DNA of 64,000 nucleotides from Auanema rhodensis (GCA_964057225.1 OZ059894.1:10116131-10180130), one strand, 5' to 3'. Numbered from the stretch's first letter, positions 14,601 through 28,977 are shown. Notes: generated by a model from the letters alone, not told the origin. Numbers and translations are program-made.

Positions 14601-16329
14601 TTTACGATAATGCTCTACCTGACAACCCTCAAACTTGCAACGGAATCGATAAGTCTAAAATTCTCCAAATTAACCCAACATCTACTAGATGAAACCAATA
14701 ACCCCATGATCTTTGGCTAAATGGAAAAACATATGCATCTGACGAGCACCCGCTGTTACTGGTTTATTGCACTTGCTACATTCTCCTAATACACGCTTTT
14801 TGCTGACTCTTAAGAAAGAAAAATTCATAAGATAAATCCAAACTTTAACGCACTGGCTGGATTTAGAACTATTTAAACGCTTCTCAGATGCAGCTTCTTC
14901 AATACGTCCATCTGACTGGCCAAACAGAGCAGCTACATCATCAAGAACAGATCTGAAACAAAGTTAAGTAACTTTCATTAAAAAAGTTAAAACTAACAAT
15001 GGGTTGAGTCCTTCTAATACATTCTCATCGCCATATCCATCGAGTTCAGAATCGTTGTGACTAGCTTCCATCAACTGATCAATATCGGCTTTAAGTTTCT
15101 TAGCATTAAACAAGGAAGAAAGTGGATTAACGTCATCTAACACTGAAAATTACAAGTTTAATAAGGAGAAAAGCCGCTTAAAAGCTGAAGCGCGCTTAAA
15201 TGAAAACTGCCCACGTAAAACACGTAAACCACGTAATTACGCAAATAAGGAAAATTTGAAATGAATAAAGGTTATGAATGGTCTGACAAAGCAGTGAACG
15301 AATAGCGTAAGATATTATAAAATTGCTTTGTATTCACCTTCACCCTCAATAATGGCTCCAGCGGCAGTAGCAGCCCGACTAATACAAGCAAGCAGAGCAT
15401 CAGTACTGGATGAACCTTCGGTAATTTCAACATGGGGACGTTTACGACCTTCTGAAACTGAACCAGGCATGGGCTCAGCAGGTGGAGACTCAGATAAGTC
15501 GAACTTTCCATTTTTGAAGTTCTGGAGAAGTAAAAATTAAAGAAGGATAATAAGAAATTGGTATACTTCATCTCTAATATTGACAGCAAATGAATTCTTT
15601 AGATTGTTTAATTGATTTAAAGAATTATTGGAAATAGTATTATTCTTCTTGTCTTTCGTCGATGAGTCAGATTTACGACGAGAAATAGCATTACTTAATG
15701 AACGATCCATAAGAGTTTGTAACTCTCGTTTCGCTGCCACATTATCAGCGTATATAAACTGGAAATATATAAAATATTTACGAATGAAAACAATAATACA
15801 CATACCTTGTGCATAACTTTTCTGTGCATGACGTGAACATGCTCTCGCATTTGGGCATCTGATGCACGTTCGCAAAGACAAATTGGGCATTGGAATGGCA
15901 GCCATCGAAGATGCTCTGTTTTGATATGTACCTAGAAACTCCTATAGTTCAGCACAATGGAGGAAATGAGCTAATACCTCCATATCTTCCGAACTATTCT
16001 TTTCGAGGCCACAGTCATCACAAATTAATGTCATGAGAGGAGTATTATTATATATTGAACTAGGATCACTAGGCTCATCCGTAAGTACCGTATTCATATT
16101 TTCGGATGCCTAAAAGAGCAATTTTTACTTAAAAGCAGTTGAAAAACAAATGGATACCCCGTTTTGTTGCTTTTGTAAACGAGCAGCTATATCCTCTATA
16201 CCGCAATTTTTAGAAATCTGCAAATTGTCAATGAGATTCAAAATCTATTCTGTTTCATACTTGGCCTAATGCTGCAGAGGTCGTTCCTCCAAGAAGTTGC
16301 TTAACCATCATCTGCCCTCTTGATTGCAT
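11681..16329 (-). CDS. Nuclear C2H2 zinc-finger protein with four finger pairs, 20 exons
   Basis: Twenty coding exons join in phase to 895 residues. Exons 5' to 3': 16329-16261, 16217-16158, 16109-15978, 15931-15806, 15758-15567, 15521-15338, 15142-14998, 14952-14854, 14808-14703, 14654-14508, 14119-14057, 13512-13411, 13347-13216, 13165-13007, 12959-12849, 12777-12523, 12477-12358, 12263-12108, 12059-11884, 11834-11681. Introns are mostly 40-60 bp. C2H2-like fingers come in pairs near residues 74-94 and 102-123, 346-370 and 377-399, 509-528 and 540-561, 755-773 and 781-802. Residues about 590-740 hold basic patches (KRRK, ARKRRS) that could be nuclear localisation signals. The last 50 residues are strongly acidic. 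Known family: architecture and length recall the nematode/fly MEP-1 type (about 850-900 aa, seven fingers) that works with Mi-2 chromatin remodellers. That identity is inference and no symbol is assigned. The 63-nt exon at 14057-14119 could be skipped in frame. The start is the first ATG after a splice acceptor. Confidence 0.85.
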
Positions 16330-16362
16330 CAGTTCGGGTGGGTACATTCAGCACATTCACCT
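16330..16362 (-). promoter_or_regulatory. Probable trans-splice acceptor and 31-nt 5' UTR of the zinc-finger gene
   Basis: On the minus strand TATTTTCCAG ends at 16361, leaving a 31-nt leader (16360-16330) before the ATG at 16329. No in-frame coding exon is seen upstream, so this acceptor is more likely used by a spliced leader than by a cis intron. Confidence 0.5.
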
Positions 16363-19300
16363 GGAAAATACGTCATCTTGAAAAGAGTTTTTGGTAGAAA
16401 AGCGGGAGAAACAGAAAGAACGCGATAACAGTATTGTAAGAAACCAAGAAAAAAAGATAGTGTCGCAGAGCATATCAGTCATCAGACTACAAACTATTTG
16501 TCAATACGCTGCAAAAATGCTCCAGATAGGTTAAGAGTCATTCTGAGATTTCATAATATGGTTACATACAGAAAATGAGAACATAAACCATAAAGATACG
16601 ATGTAAACACCACAAAAACAATGAGAAACAATCAGAGAAATCGAGGAAAAATCGATCAAAAATTAAAGAGAAAGAAGAACAGAAACACAACCGCCAAGAG
16701 TCTTCAACACATACCAGATTAACAAAATATAAGAATTGCTGTTCAAATGGATATCGAAGAAAAGTAACCACCGACACTACGTATTAATACGTGAGGGATT
16801 CTTAGGAGACATTTTCTCCACAAAGAAATAAAGACTTTGTTGAAACTTTATTGTGAATTTCACGAATATGTCGATCAGTGGAAATAAGAATAAGAATAAG
16901 ATGATGATGATAATGATGAACGAATAGATGATTTTAGAAGACGGGAGAACAAGATGATGATGACCAGGAGCGGTCCGAAAAGATAGTTTTGAGACGGAGA
17001 TGTGGTCATGACGATGTGGGACAAGGGAAGGCCAGCGAAGATGAAGATGATGACGACGAATTGACGTGAACGACTACAACGATGAAGAATCTGGACGTAT
17101 GGTATTGAACGGAATGCATTTGTTGACGAGGAGCGAACAGTGGATGAATATATGGATTGAACGGAACGAATCGGCAGCTACGACGACGTACAACACTGAC
17201 ATTCAAGGAACTAGTTCCAACTGGCAAATGAAGACCAAGATGGTCAGATTAGCTGGGTCGCTATGAATTTGAATCGCTTTTCGAGTGTCAAGCAGCAAAA
17301 ATGGAATTGTTGTCATATTAATAAATACCTCAGCTGATAGAATATGGACAAAATACTAAGAAGAGAATGAAGATGAAGAGTCATATGCCCTCGAATATGA
17401 TATTGAATGCGACTAGTGTGTGAGAACGTCCACCCATTAAGATGCTGATTAAGGAACATGTGGTAGACGTTTTGAAAAAACCATGGATTTCACAATTCAA
17501 ATTTCTGGGAACTGAAAGCCAAAAGATGCCGATGATGTCGCGTTGTTCACGGCTCAATGATCAGATTCTGTCTGATCCAACGGTTGTCAGAAGAGTAAAT
17601 GGACGAGCTTCAAAGACATGGTGTGGCAGAAGATAGAATACGAGAGGATGTGAAATGATTGTATGAAGCAGAAGAGCGAAAGTAAGAGAGAGAGAAGAAC
17701 ACCTGCGTACATATATGAAGATGCAGACTTCACCCTATGCCTCTCTTGGCCAGGGTTGAATTGGTTCAGAAGTGAATCAGACTGGGGAGGTTGCTGATAA
17801 CGTACTATGTGAGGCCACAAACTTCTGTGTCAAATAAAAGGCAAACATATAGGCTGCAGCGGTGAAAGAGTATGATAGATATAAAGGTATGATAAAGCGA
17901 AAGCAGAGAGAAGCAGATGAAAAGAAAAAGAGAGAGAGAGAGAGAGAAAGAGAGAGAATGGCGAGGTGGCGTGCAGGCATGAATAGATGCTCTCTGCTCT
18001 GTAGGACAGCAGTTGCTGCACAGGCACCTTTGGCCTGATTCTGGAGTCATGAGACGGCCTCGTCCGTTTGGCTTATCATCCGAGCAGAAGAGGACAGGCG
18101 AGGTTAAGCAAGAGAAGTAGGGCATTGAAGAGAATGGAGAGTAAATTGATACCAATGAAATTACTATTGATACCCTTTTGTGCTAAACTTCCAGATTTCG
18201 AATATAGAAAGAATGAATAAGTGGACTTTTTCCCAATTTTCGATGAGAAAATCAGGAAAGAGGTTTAGAGGGTAGTGGGCGTGCATCACCAGACATCTGG
18301 AAGATGTAGCCAATTTTGAATGTTATTGATAATCGGCTAGATTCGTGATATGGAAATAGAATGTAGGCAAAGAAAAGATAATGTGAAGCCGTGAAGCTGA
18401 GGATTGTTACGAGAAACGAAGAAATGAGAATGAAAGACAGAACAGGCGATTGGAAGAAATGGGCCACACGGAACAGTTGTTCAGATGAGAAGGGTTCTGT
18501 CCGCTCCAACCTCACAGAAGAGCAAGATGAACCAATGGAAAATGGTTTAGAGACAATGACGAAGTGAGAGAATCAAAGATGCGATGGTGAGGGAAACTCA
18601 TCGTTGAATCCATCCGCCGTCATCTGTTACAGCCTGCCCGCGTCATTCGACGTCGTCAGGAGGACTAGAACCCAGAAGCATAGAAATAGATAAACGTTTC
18701 AGTGAAGAAAGAGATGATGAAGAAGAAGAAGATAGGAGGAAATGAAGAATACGCTAGGAAAATCTAAAGAAAAGACAACCGTAGACGTGGGGCCAACGAG
18801 TGACACCATACCATCTCAGTAGACAACTGAACAGTCAATCAATGCTAGGGGCGCCTCCGACTCTTTTCTGTCAAGGACGAAGATCGTGCGCTCCATCCAC
18901 ACCATCGTCCAGTATCCTCAAACTGAGCGTCATGATAGAAGGCTTCATACAAATTGGGAAATAGCCATGCTTTCACCACCCACAAGTTAAGCCACCATGA
19001 CAGGAATAGAGTGCTGGGTGGGTGGAAAACGCTGTAGAAGGTTGCAACGGTGAATACATCATGAATATAAGACGATGGCCAGAATTCCTTATCAGCCATG
19101 TTAAAGTGGATAGCAAGGTCGATAGACATAAGATCCTCGATACTACTCATCCTCAGGAAAGTTAATTATGAAGAATAAAGTGAGAATGACAAGGACACCA
19201 GCTTCTGTTATCAGTATGTAAGGTTGAGCGGTGAATGTGAAACATGACGAAGAGTCTGACGACATCCAGCGATGAAGCATTGAACTAGTGTCAAACCTCT

Positions 19301-22300
19301 TCTGCTCAATCACTTTCTGATTGATAGAATGTTGGTTAGCAAGAATGCAGAGAGAAGAGAATGTGAGGTAAGCAACAAGATAGAGATAGAAGGAGAGAAA
19401 TAGAATGTAGTATATATGTAGAAAGGAGCTGATGATAGCACACTGACAAAGTAGAACAGGCATGTAAACTAAGCGGCAACGATGAATCAAAAGATGACGC
19501 TGGTTTGAACACATTTCTTGAATTTTGGTTGTGAATTGACCAACATCAACATCACCGTCGTCATCTTAATCATCTGAATTGGTACGATTGAAAACCTCAA
19601 GAAGAATCGTGGGGCGACAATTTCTTTTGTGAGGAGATGTACGACCAGGTTGGAGATGTGACCCCAATTCAGGAAACGACGACATAGTCATCGTCGTCGG
19701 ATTGTTCCCAAGAAGTTGAAATGCTTGACGATGGGTGAGCCTCGGAATGAGAGAGAGAGAAAGGATAAGTCAACTAGCTCGATGTGGCCGTTCTGACATT
19801 CTTGGTGACGACAGATGTGACTCCACCCATTTAAGTTTGTCATCGAAGAGTCATTGCGTCTTCATCATCAAAAGCCATAAGACGAGGAACTGATGGTTCT
19901 AATAGTACGTAGAAGAAGCTAACTGAAACTGCCTGAGCAGGAAGAGATATAGAGATGAAGAATAAGAAAAAAAAGAAGAAGAGATAATAATTGAAAGAAG
20001 GAGGACATAGAATGACAGAATGAGAAGAAGATACAACATAGAAGCATGATGGGTTTGAAGAGACACGCAGAGGATTGAAAGACAGACGAACAACATCAAT
20101 GGGAGAATAGAGAAGACGAGAAGAGGAAGAGAATGAGTGTCTTGGCCGTTGGCAGCATACATAGATTCACAGACCAAGTCAGCTTCGAAGGATAAGAAGA
20201 TGAGGGAATGGAAGAGCAAAGCGGCCGAGTTGAGTGTATCCTTCTGCAGCGACACCACCAACGCTGACGGCAAGGATGACGACGTCAATGAAATGCTCTC
20301 TATATTCCCGCTTCCGCTTCATTCATACATCTCATTCACGTTCACAGTTTCTGCTTCATCAGCATTAGCTTCATCTTTTTTGAATGTGGTGAAAACCTTC
20401 AGAAAAAATGAAGAGCATAGGCCCGTTGCAGTGAATGAATGAAGATTAGCTTGAAGTTGTCCGTCATTGTCATGGAGATGATTTCAACGTAGCTGATGAC
20501 AACGACAACTAAGCAGCAAAGATGAGTGAGAAGCAGCATATAAATCTTATGAAAAGAGATTGAGAGAAGAGCGCTCTGAGTGAATTGGAGGTATTAGGAA
20601 GACGACACTTTAGGCAAACGAGCAACCAAAAAGCTTGATATCAATATTGATTTGAAATAGTTATAATTCTGAAGGTAAAAAAAAAGATAAAAAGAGAAAT
20701 GATTGGTGATGACATTCGGAAATTACGAAAGAAACAACTGTGGTGTGGTGTGTGTATGTGTATGAGAGAGGCGTTTCTTTCTCTCGCTCCTCTTCATTTT
20801 TCAACTTAAAGTGTGCGTGTATGTGAAAGAAAATTCATCTTCGACCATGTACGATCTGATTCTGAATGTCGCGATAGGTTCAGCAATTCGCTCGCGACTG
20901 ATGACACGACGTCAAACGGAGGACCGACAACAGAGATACGAGGAACAAGCGATTAGGAAATATGTTGTTCACAACATCGTTCGATAGCTGTACTGGTTAC
21001 AGGTAACAAGGAGCTCGTTGAGCGGTGGACGAAAAAAAAAACGATTGATGCAGATAGGTGGGAAGAGTGGTAGCCAGGAAAGGAACTCTAGGAGAAAAAA
21101 TTGAAGACAGAAAGATAGAGAGAGAGAGCGAGCGAGCGAGGGGCGAGAGGGGTGGTGAGGGGAAAATAAAATACATATATTTCATCTTGTGGAAGAAACA
21201 AGCACAACATTCTGCAGGTATATTGTGAAAACGATAATTTGACGACAATGTTTGAAGGCTGATTGACTGACTCGTTGCATAGACCAGCGAGGAAATAACA
21301 GGCACGCAGTCAAATGATCATCATCGGACGCTCAACCTTCCACGTCGTCTTCAAATGCATCGTTGTCGACGACCAGATGGATCTGTTCGTTCTCTTCAAC
21401 TTGCTTTCTCTCTCTCTCTCCCTTAGAAATATTGGATTACAGTTAAAAAGAGGAGAAGAGAAAGAAGACAGAAAGTTGTTGTTGCAATTTAGAGCGTAGA
21501 GAGGTGCAATGGTTGTAACGAGAAGAGGAATGCTGATCTCAGAATCTGCTGACGATACGCTCAGATGTTGCTCTCAAAGAGATAGATAGGGGAGAAAAGC
21601 TATTCAGAAAGTAGGGAAACGAGAGAGAATATGTGGAGAGACCAATAGGCATTTGCGATAGCAGGAGCCGGAGTGATGCATGATAAGAAGGATGACGTTT
21701 ACTGCTGAATCAGTTATGCATTGAAGACGAAGCATCGAAGGAAAAGCGTCTTATGTGAGAAGGAATGAAAGGCCAGCAGAAGAAGACGAGAAAAAGGAAT
21801 GTGAAGAACATGACGAGAGAAAGTGGAAAGAGCAGTCGTCTTGTCCGTCATTCAGATGCTCACTGATGCCGTCGGGAGAGTAGAGCTGGCATCAGGCTGA
21901 AAGCAGTCCGTCAGTCATTCAGATGACGCTAGACGACATCGGATAAACTTCAGATTTGCTGGCGATGTGGATATTCGTGTATTTTCCGACATCCCGAGGG
22001 ACTGTCGTTGTACAGCAAGATGGGCCATAAGAACGAGACAAGAGGAAGAAGCAAAGCGACCACAAAGACCTGGCTCATGAATACATCCTCTTGTTCGCAG
22101 CCAACCGAGAAGAGCACCCCGCGACAGCTAGGAACTTTGGGGTGACAAGGCACAGAACAGAAAAAGAGATCAAGATTGGATGAAATAGAAACATAGGAAT
22201 ACATAAAAAGGGCAGAACCGCTAGGCTTGAGAGTTTGAAGTTACAGAATAAAAGAAGAATTCAGCTGTTTTTGCTTCTCACCACGATAACTGAAGTCACA

Positions 22301-24323
22301 CGTTTGCGCGTGGGCCAGACAGTGGTGATTCAAAAACAGTTCTAATGCGAAGACTTTAAAGATAAAATCGAGAAGTAATGTTCAGAATAAAAAGCGGCAT
22401 AGGAGAATTATGGGTTATCATGTTGGGAGGCATATCGCCACAGAATTTCATTGGCCAACAAACAATTCTAGTGATATCAATAGACTTGCACGTCGACGAA
22501 ACAAGTGATAGAAGAGATAACATGAGAATCGAATAGTGAAAATGGCGAATTCTTTGCAGTTGACTTACTTCTGCTACGAAGCACAAAGCACGGTATCACT
22601 CGAGAGATGAAGACTGCAGGGGGTGAGATCGAAAGACCTGGAGACAGCAGAGGAAGGATGAAACAGAGTTGGAGATGAAAAGAGCTCAACTGGTCTCTTC
22701 TGGTCTCTCGAAGAGACGACAACTAATCCGACACTCGTCCAGCTACAAGAGGGCCAGATGACGTGACGAGCGGAAAATAGAACCTTGCTCATATGTATGA
22801 AACGATGATGCTGTATGAATGCTGAAAGACCAGGAGCCACGAAGCGCACAAGAGTTGACGTGGCACCATCCGTTATCTCCACAATCTCCTCTAAACTCAG
22901 CGCAACAGACGTTGCATGTGTGAACAGTTGTTTCCAATAAATGCTCCTCCATTCAGCTTCATCCACACCGCCATCACCAGCATCATCATCATCATCAGCA
23001 GCAGTAGCAGCAGCCCACAGCATCATAGCTACCATCATCATCATCCACATCGACTTCAGCAGAAATAGCAGCAGTAGGAGACTTCAACGTTGCTTTTCCG
23101 ATGGGATAAATGGGAAGAAGGAAGAGGGGGGAGGAAAAGAGGAGGAGGGGGTGGAAGGAAAGTGAGCAAGAAATGAACCGAAGATAACACTAAGTAGTAG
23201 AAGCTGGCCAGGAGAGAATATCCAACATTTCACGTAATTCAACGATTTTATGAGATTTTCGAGAGATGATGGAAAGCATTCAACTGCTTTTACACTTTTT
23301 TGTCAAAAAAATCATATTTTCACTGTTGCTTACCATCTTTGGAATAGACACAGACAGGCTAAATTGCTAGTCTTCACCGAGGCAACCGACAGAATTTCGA
23401 TGTTCTCAACCAAATTATGAATACTGTGTTCTAGTTATGAACGGCTTGTTGCTGTCGGGCCGCGAAATTTTCAAGCAGTTAGCTCGTCAGATCGTTCGAT
23501 TGTTAGACAGGCAAAAAGGCTGACAGAGAAACTTTTAAACGGACGACAGAGATATGAGGCAACGACGACGTCGTCTTGACGAAGACAACCACGACGCCAG
23601 CCACGACGACATGGGCAAATAAGTGAAGAAGCATGGGAAGAGACGATACGCCGAGATGCCAACGTATTGACTTGACATCGGTCTCTGCTCTTCGATAATC
23701 ATCACCCAAATGAAAGTTGACGACTACGACGCAGATGAAGATGACAAATGAGAAAATGCCGTTGGAGATGCTACAGCGTGAGACAAGAGAGCAGAATAAG
23801 GAATAAAAAAGAAAAAGGAAGACTTTCAATGAGAAAAAGCATGGGGTCAGTTAATATGGAGACCCAGTTGATACCATGTAAGACTTAACAGGAGGCCGAC
23901 CTACACAACGGTTTGGGCACGCTGCCAATGGGTCACTCAAACCTCATTCAGGCTCCAGGACACCATCATGAGTTGAGTCGTTGGGCTGAAGAAGTTAGTG
24001 GCTCGCAAGTAAAAATAAGAGTTGAAAGAGAACAAAGTGGGATAAGCTGACTAAGTACAAAGCGGATAGCCACAAGACTACAACGTTTTAGCTGATTGTT
24101 AAGACGTAGGTTGAGATAGCTTCAGAAGGAGTGGAAAGTGAAAGAAGCGAAGAAATGATGGGAAGGAAGGAAGGAATAAAGGAATAAGATGTCGAAAAAA
24201 AGAAAAAAGAAGAAGAGGAAAAAGATGAAGAAGAAGAAGAAAACCAAGGAGAAGAAGGAGAAGAAGAATCGATAGAAGACGACGTCAGACTCTTGCTTCC
24301 ACATCGTCCGACGCCAATAAAGC

Positions 24324-24403
24324 CACATACATACACACACACACACACATACACACAACAGCTGGTCGACGACGAAATATGTGTGTGTGTGTGTGCGTGT
24401 GTA
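24324..24403. repeat. (CA)n and (TG)n in inverted arrangement
   Basis: A CA-rich arm at about 24324-24358 is followed by a spacer of about 20 nt and a TG-rich arm at about 24379-24403. The arms are complementary and could fold into a hairpin with a stem above 20 bp. Confidence 0.85.
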
Positions 24404-24690
24404 GGGCACTTATGGCTGTGGATCATAAAATAGCGTTGACAACGTAGACGACAATGTAGAAACTACGACGACGACGATGAAGATGAAGATGATTATGATT
24501 ATAATGAGGATGAGCATTATGATTGCCGGTGTTGCTGACTATGGTGAACGATAAGCATAGGCTGCAGCAATGAACAAGCTGGTGAAGAGGACTTACGAGA
24601 CTATATGCAGAGAGAGAAGAACGATTACGAGAACCTCAATAGACCGATGATGAAGTAAAAGAGAATCAACATACACACACGTACAGACAG

Positions 24691-24713
24691 CTAGATAGAT
24701 AGATAGATAGATA
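24691..24713 (+). repeat. (GATA)n tetranucleotide repeat
   Basis: About five copies of GATA/AGAT in tandem. Similar short GATA arrays occur near 48454 and, as the complement, near 51431. Confidence 0.85.
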
Positions 24714-27700
24714 TATAGAAAGAAAGAGCAAAGCACCGAGAATACATCATAAGCCCACAGACGATGCCATTGAACGTTGACGATAACGGGCTATGATGTG
24801 TCTGGGGCAATGGTGATGATGACAGAATGTGTGTGTATGTGTGTTTAAACACGGTATCTCTTCCACTCTCTACTTGCTATCCCTCACTCTCTGTATGTAT
24901 CTCTCACCCTCTCTTTCTCTCTCTTTTTCCCTCTCTTACTATCTCTTTGTGCGATGAAATGTGTATACAGTATGGAATACCATATAGACCAGAACGTCAT
25001 CAGATTATGATATACATATACTGGAATAGCAATACAGATGAAAAGCGAGTGAATGATATGAGGAGATAGGCATCAAGCGAATATTGGGGACAAGAGAGTG
25101 AAAGGAGGACGAGAAACAGAAGAGTGAGGATCAGCAGCAACCACGGTTCGCCGTCGATGGGAGAATAAGCATGGTTGATGATCGAGCGATGCATTGAAAG
25201 CGAGAGGCTAGTTGCAGCTCAAGCAGCAGGTGGGTCGCCTCTCAACGTTGACGAGGATGACAACTGAATATGGAAATCGCGGCTATATGCTCGATCTGAT
25301 GCTTCTATGGTCGTCAAGAGAGACGAAGCAGGAAGAATAGAATCAAAGTCCGGTGCAACACAATAGAGAAAGACAGAATGTAACTAAGAGAGAGAGAGGG
25401 GGAGAGGATGGTATAACGAATACGAGACATGAAGAGAATAGAATAGAAAGGTAGAGTAAGAGTAAGATGACAGCAGAAGGGTATAATAAGCGATGACAAG
25501 GTAAAATTTGAATGAACTTACGTTGAAAGTGATGTTGCTGAACGAACTAACACGACTTCTGAAACTCTGGCTGAAGCTAGGTGGCAGACGGTGAGAGACA
25601 GAGAGAGAGATTGCGAATCTGGAACCAAATGCATGTTAACGAGTCAATAGATATGAAAACGGAGAAATCAGTAAGAGACATGAAGTTTATACAGTTGCAA
25701 TGGAATAACCAAATGAAGTTGGTTGAAATGAATGAAAACGAAGATGAGGATGATGACGATGATGGTGGTGGTGCTAGTGGTGAAGATGATGATGTTGATG
25801 ACGAAGTAGGAAAGGAGGATGGTGAAGAAAGAGACGACGAAGACGATTCTCGCGAGGACAACAGTCAACAGATAGAGAGAGCAGGGGTACGGAACAACAG
25901 GGCAAGCATCCGAGCGCAGTAAAGTGGCTCGATAACGGGTAACAGCGGTAGCAACACCATCGTGGGTCGTCCGTCTCCGGAAGTAGGAGAGAAGAGAACT
26001 ATGGTATTTTCGACTGATTGGTTTGTTGCTAAGGCGAAATGTGGACGAGCGTTAGATGAAAGAAGAAGCTTTACAAGAAGGACAAGAAGAAGAATAAACG
26101 GAGAACAGTAGTGGGGTGAAAAGCGAAGAATGACTGAAGGCAAAGTGAAGTATTGATGTCAGGTAACACAGCTGCAGAAGTTCAACAAACGTCCACCAAG
26201 TGAATATTCTCTTTTGAGTCGCGTGATGTCGAGAAAGAATAAGCTGAAAGGCCTCCTGCAGAAGGAAGTGAAGCAAGGATGAAGCCATACATCTTACATA
26301 TATCTATGAGGCTTCATATCTCAATCAGTAGCTATAAGCAGGTGGCAATAGCAACAAGCTGAAGCCGTGCTTCTTAACATATCGATAGTTTATTTAAGCG
26401 AAAGATGTTCTGAGACCAGAGACCATGTGAGGCACCAGGAGACCTAAATATGAAGCAAAAGCTAAAGTGTAGGGAAGAAGGAGACAAAAAAGCTTGTTCA
26501 GAAGAAATTCCAAGGGAAAGCTACCACAGCACATTCGCTTGACAGTCAAATGACTCTCATCATAGCTCATGCAAACGAGAATAGGAAGAGAAGAAGTCTA
26601 GACGATGATGCGTCATCACGACAACTGCTGCAGTGGCAGCAGCAACAGCAGAAGAAAGAACTTCAAGGAATTCAGAATGAGAAAAGTTGAAAGCAGGCTT
26701 TAGATGCGAGAGAGACATTCAGCATTATGCTTATAACGCCTTTAGATTTAGAAGATGCTCCGTTGTCAAGGATGAAAATGTTGAACATTATACGATAAGT
26801 ATTAGATAGTCATAGATGATTAAAAGACGAAATGATTTGAAAAGACGGCTTAAAGAAAGATTAATCAGTCTCCCTCTTTCCCTCTCTCTCTAACAATCTC
26901 TCCCTTCGATACCGACGCTCTTTCTCTCTCTATCTCTCTCTTTCTTTATATTTCTTTAGTAATAACGAAAGGATTCAATAAAACATCATCTGGATATCCA
27001 ACAGAAGTATTGGCTAATCTGTAGCAGATACTAATCAACGTATTGGCACCAGAAGACATTCTCTATTATCTTTCGTAGTCTTCATACTTAGACAGATCCT
27101 CAACGTCGACCTGATTCTTTTCGGTCGTATGGCCCAATAGGCTTTAAAGAGTTGGAGGTGCTCGTATGGGCGACCTAGAAAAACAACAGCCGGACGCATA
27201 TAAGGACCTCTTTCACTGTCTATCTGACATAACAGCAAAGCAACAGATTTTAGATTATATCTCTCATAACATGTTCGAATTGCCTCCCCCCCCCGTGCTC
27301 AAGAAGTATGGAGCTAGAAAAAGACTTATTTTTCTTGTTGCAAAGTTTGTTAAATACTTGATGATCAGCAAGAGCTAGGCAACTTTGCTTTCGCTTTTGA
27401 CTTATGGTCCGTCGAAATTGCTTCAGTCGAGGAGTTGAAACCAGCCGGTTGTCCAAAGTGAAATGGAACTACTAGGATCTCCAGGAGATGAAGACGAAGG
27501 TTGAAAACGTTTACCAAGGGATAGACAGCCATTCAAGAAACTGAAAGACAAAGACACGTCACTCCTTTAACTTTGAAGATCTTTTCCAAGTTTTTCGTTT
27601 TAGAAAAACGAAAAGACTTGGGTATGATGGCAGCTGTGACCCTGTGTCTTCTTCTTCTTCCAGAAGATGGGCGATGAGACGACAGAAGATAATCGAAAGA

Positions 27701-28042
27701 GAAACGAAACTGAGAGGAGAAAGGCCAAGTTGAAAGTAGAAAGCAGCAGGCCCGAGAACGGGATAGAAAAAAGCCAAGGAATGAGAAGAAGGAGAAGACG
27801 GCTAGTTGAACAAAGCAGCAGTTTGTAGACTACCACATCTTCGAGCACATAATTACGTCGTCATTTCGCTTTTCTCTGTTTCTCTTTCAACTTCCTTTAC
27901 CAAATTCTTTCTATCAGAAAAGATTGAAAAGGCTCTGACACATTCTCATCAAAACCTCTCATCAACTGATTTAGAATCAGATATACATGCATATATAGAT
28001 AGAGATACACACATCATTTCTCACATATTCGCTAACATAGCG

Positions 28043-28131
28043 ACAATCACAACGACAACGACAACGACGACGACGACGATCATCATCATCATCATCATCA
28101 CAACGGTGTTAGTGGTGATGATGATGATGTT
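28043..28131. repeat. ACGACG / ATCATC / GATGAT trinucleotide block with local fold-back
   Basis: An ACG/ACA triplet run (about 28043-28078) passes into ATC repeats (about 28078-28100). GATGATGATGATG follows near 28117-28130, complementary to the ATC run across a short spacer. It yields Thr/Ile-rich or Val/Met-rich frames that I do not regard as genes. Confidence 0.8.
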
Positions 28132-28173
28132 GGCGACTACAATGCATCTGGTTGTCGAGCAGGGAGAGATATA

Positions 28174-28176
<3 letters not shown>

Positions 28177-28244
<68 letters not shown>

Positions 28245-28249
28245 CATCC
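28177..28249 (+). repeat. (TC)n microsatellite
   Basis: About 55 bp of uninterrupted TC repeat (28177-28231) followed by a short interrupted tail. Confidence 0.95.
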
Positions 28250-28977
28250 TTTTGTCGGCATGATCGAGGCCAAGCTATCGAGAATATACATAGAATGAAA
28301 GAGAATATCCAGATGTTGATAATAACAGCAAATCTGACTGGATAAGTCAAATTAGAGAGAAATAATCCAAAATCATCGGCTCATTATCAATATGAGTGTT
28401 CTGATAAAGTATGAGAGAATCGACGCAGAAGAATGATAGATAGATACATTGATAGATAGATAGATTCATACATAGAATTCATCAAACAAATGCTTCAGAA
28501 AATAAGATTTTAAAAATAACTTTCATAAGTGAATAACAATACGCACAGCTTTCTGCAGAAAAAAAAAGCAAAAAGTTGGTTTTCCCAACAGATTTTTCAA
28601 CTATAAACAATCAAAATGATGACATGCCATTTCAACGAATCGCAATACGACATGAGAGGTGGTAATGCTGACGACGCCAACGTCGACGACGACATGATGA
28701 TGATCATGATGATGATCATGATGATGGTTGTGGTGTTGGTGGTGATGGTGATGGTGGTAGTGGTGTTGGCGGTGCGGATGTCGGCTGCCCGTCATCGGAA
28801 TTGTTCGAACAGTCAGGTCAACGATCATCATCATGCCTTCAGGTCGTCATAATGTCAGCATAATCATTGTTAGTGATTCAGATGAAAATTTGCAACGGAG
28901 ATTACAATCAAAAACATTGTATCATATTATACATCATAGTATCAAGTAGTAGTAGCAATAATAGGAGTAGGAGTAGC

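Noticed and set aside
16249-16257. CTGTTTCA, resembling the nematode piRNA upstream motif
   Set aside because: Isolated copy inside an intron, and no cluster of such motifs was noticed in the window.
18845-20288. Series of 100-130-codon minus-strand frames
   Set aside because: They lie opposite strongly purine-rich sequence, which contains few complementary stops, and read as Ser/Leu/Phe-rich proteins without motifs or splice structure.
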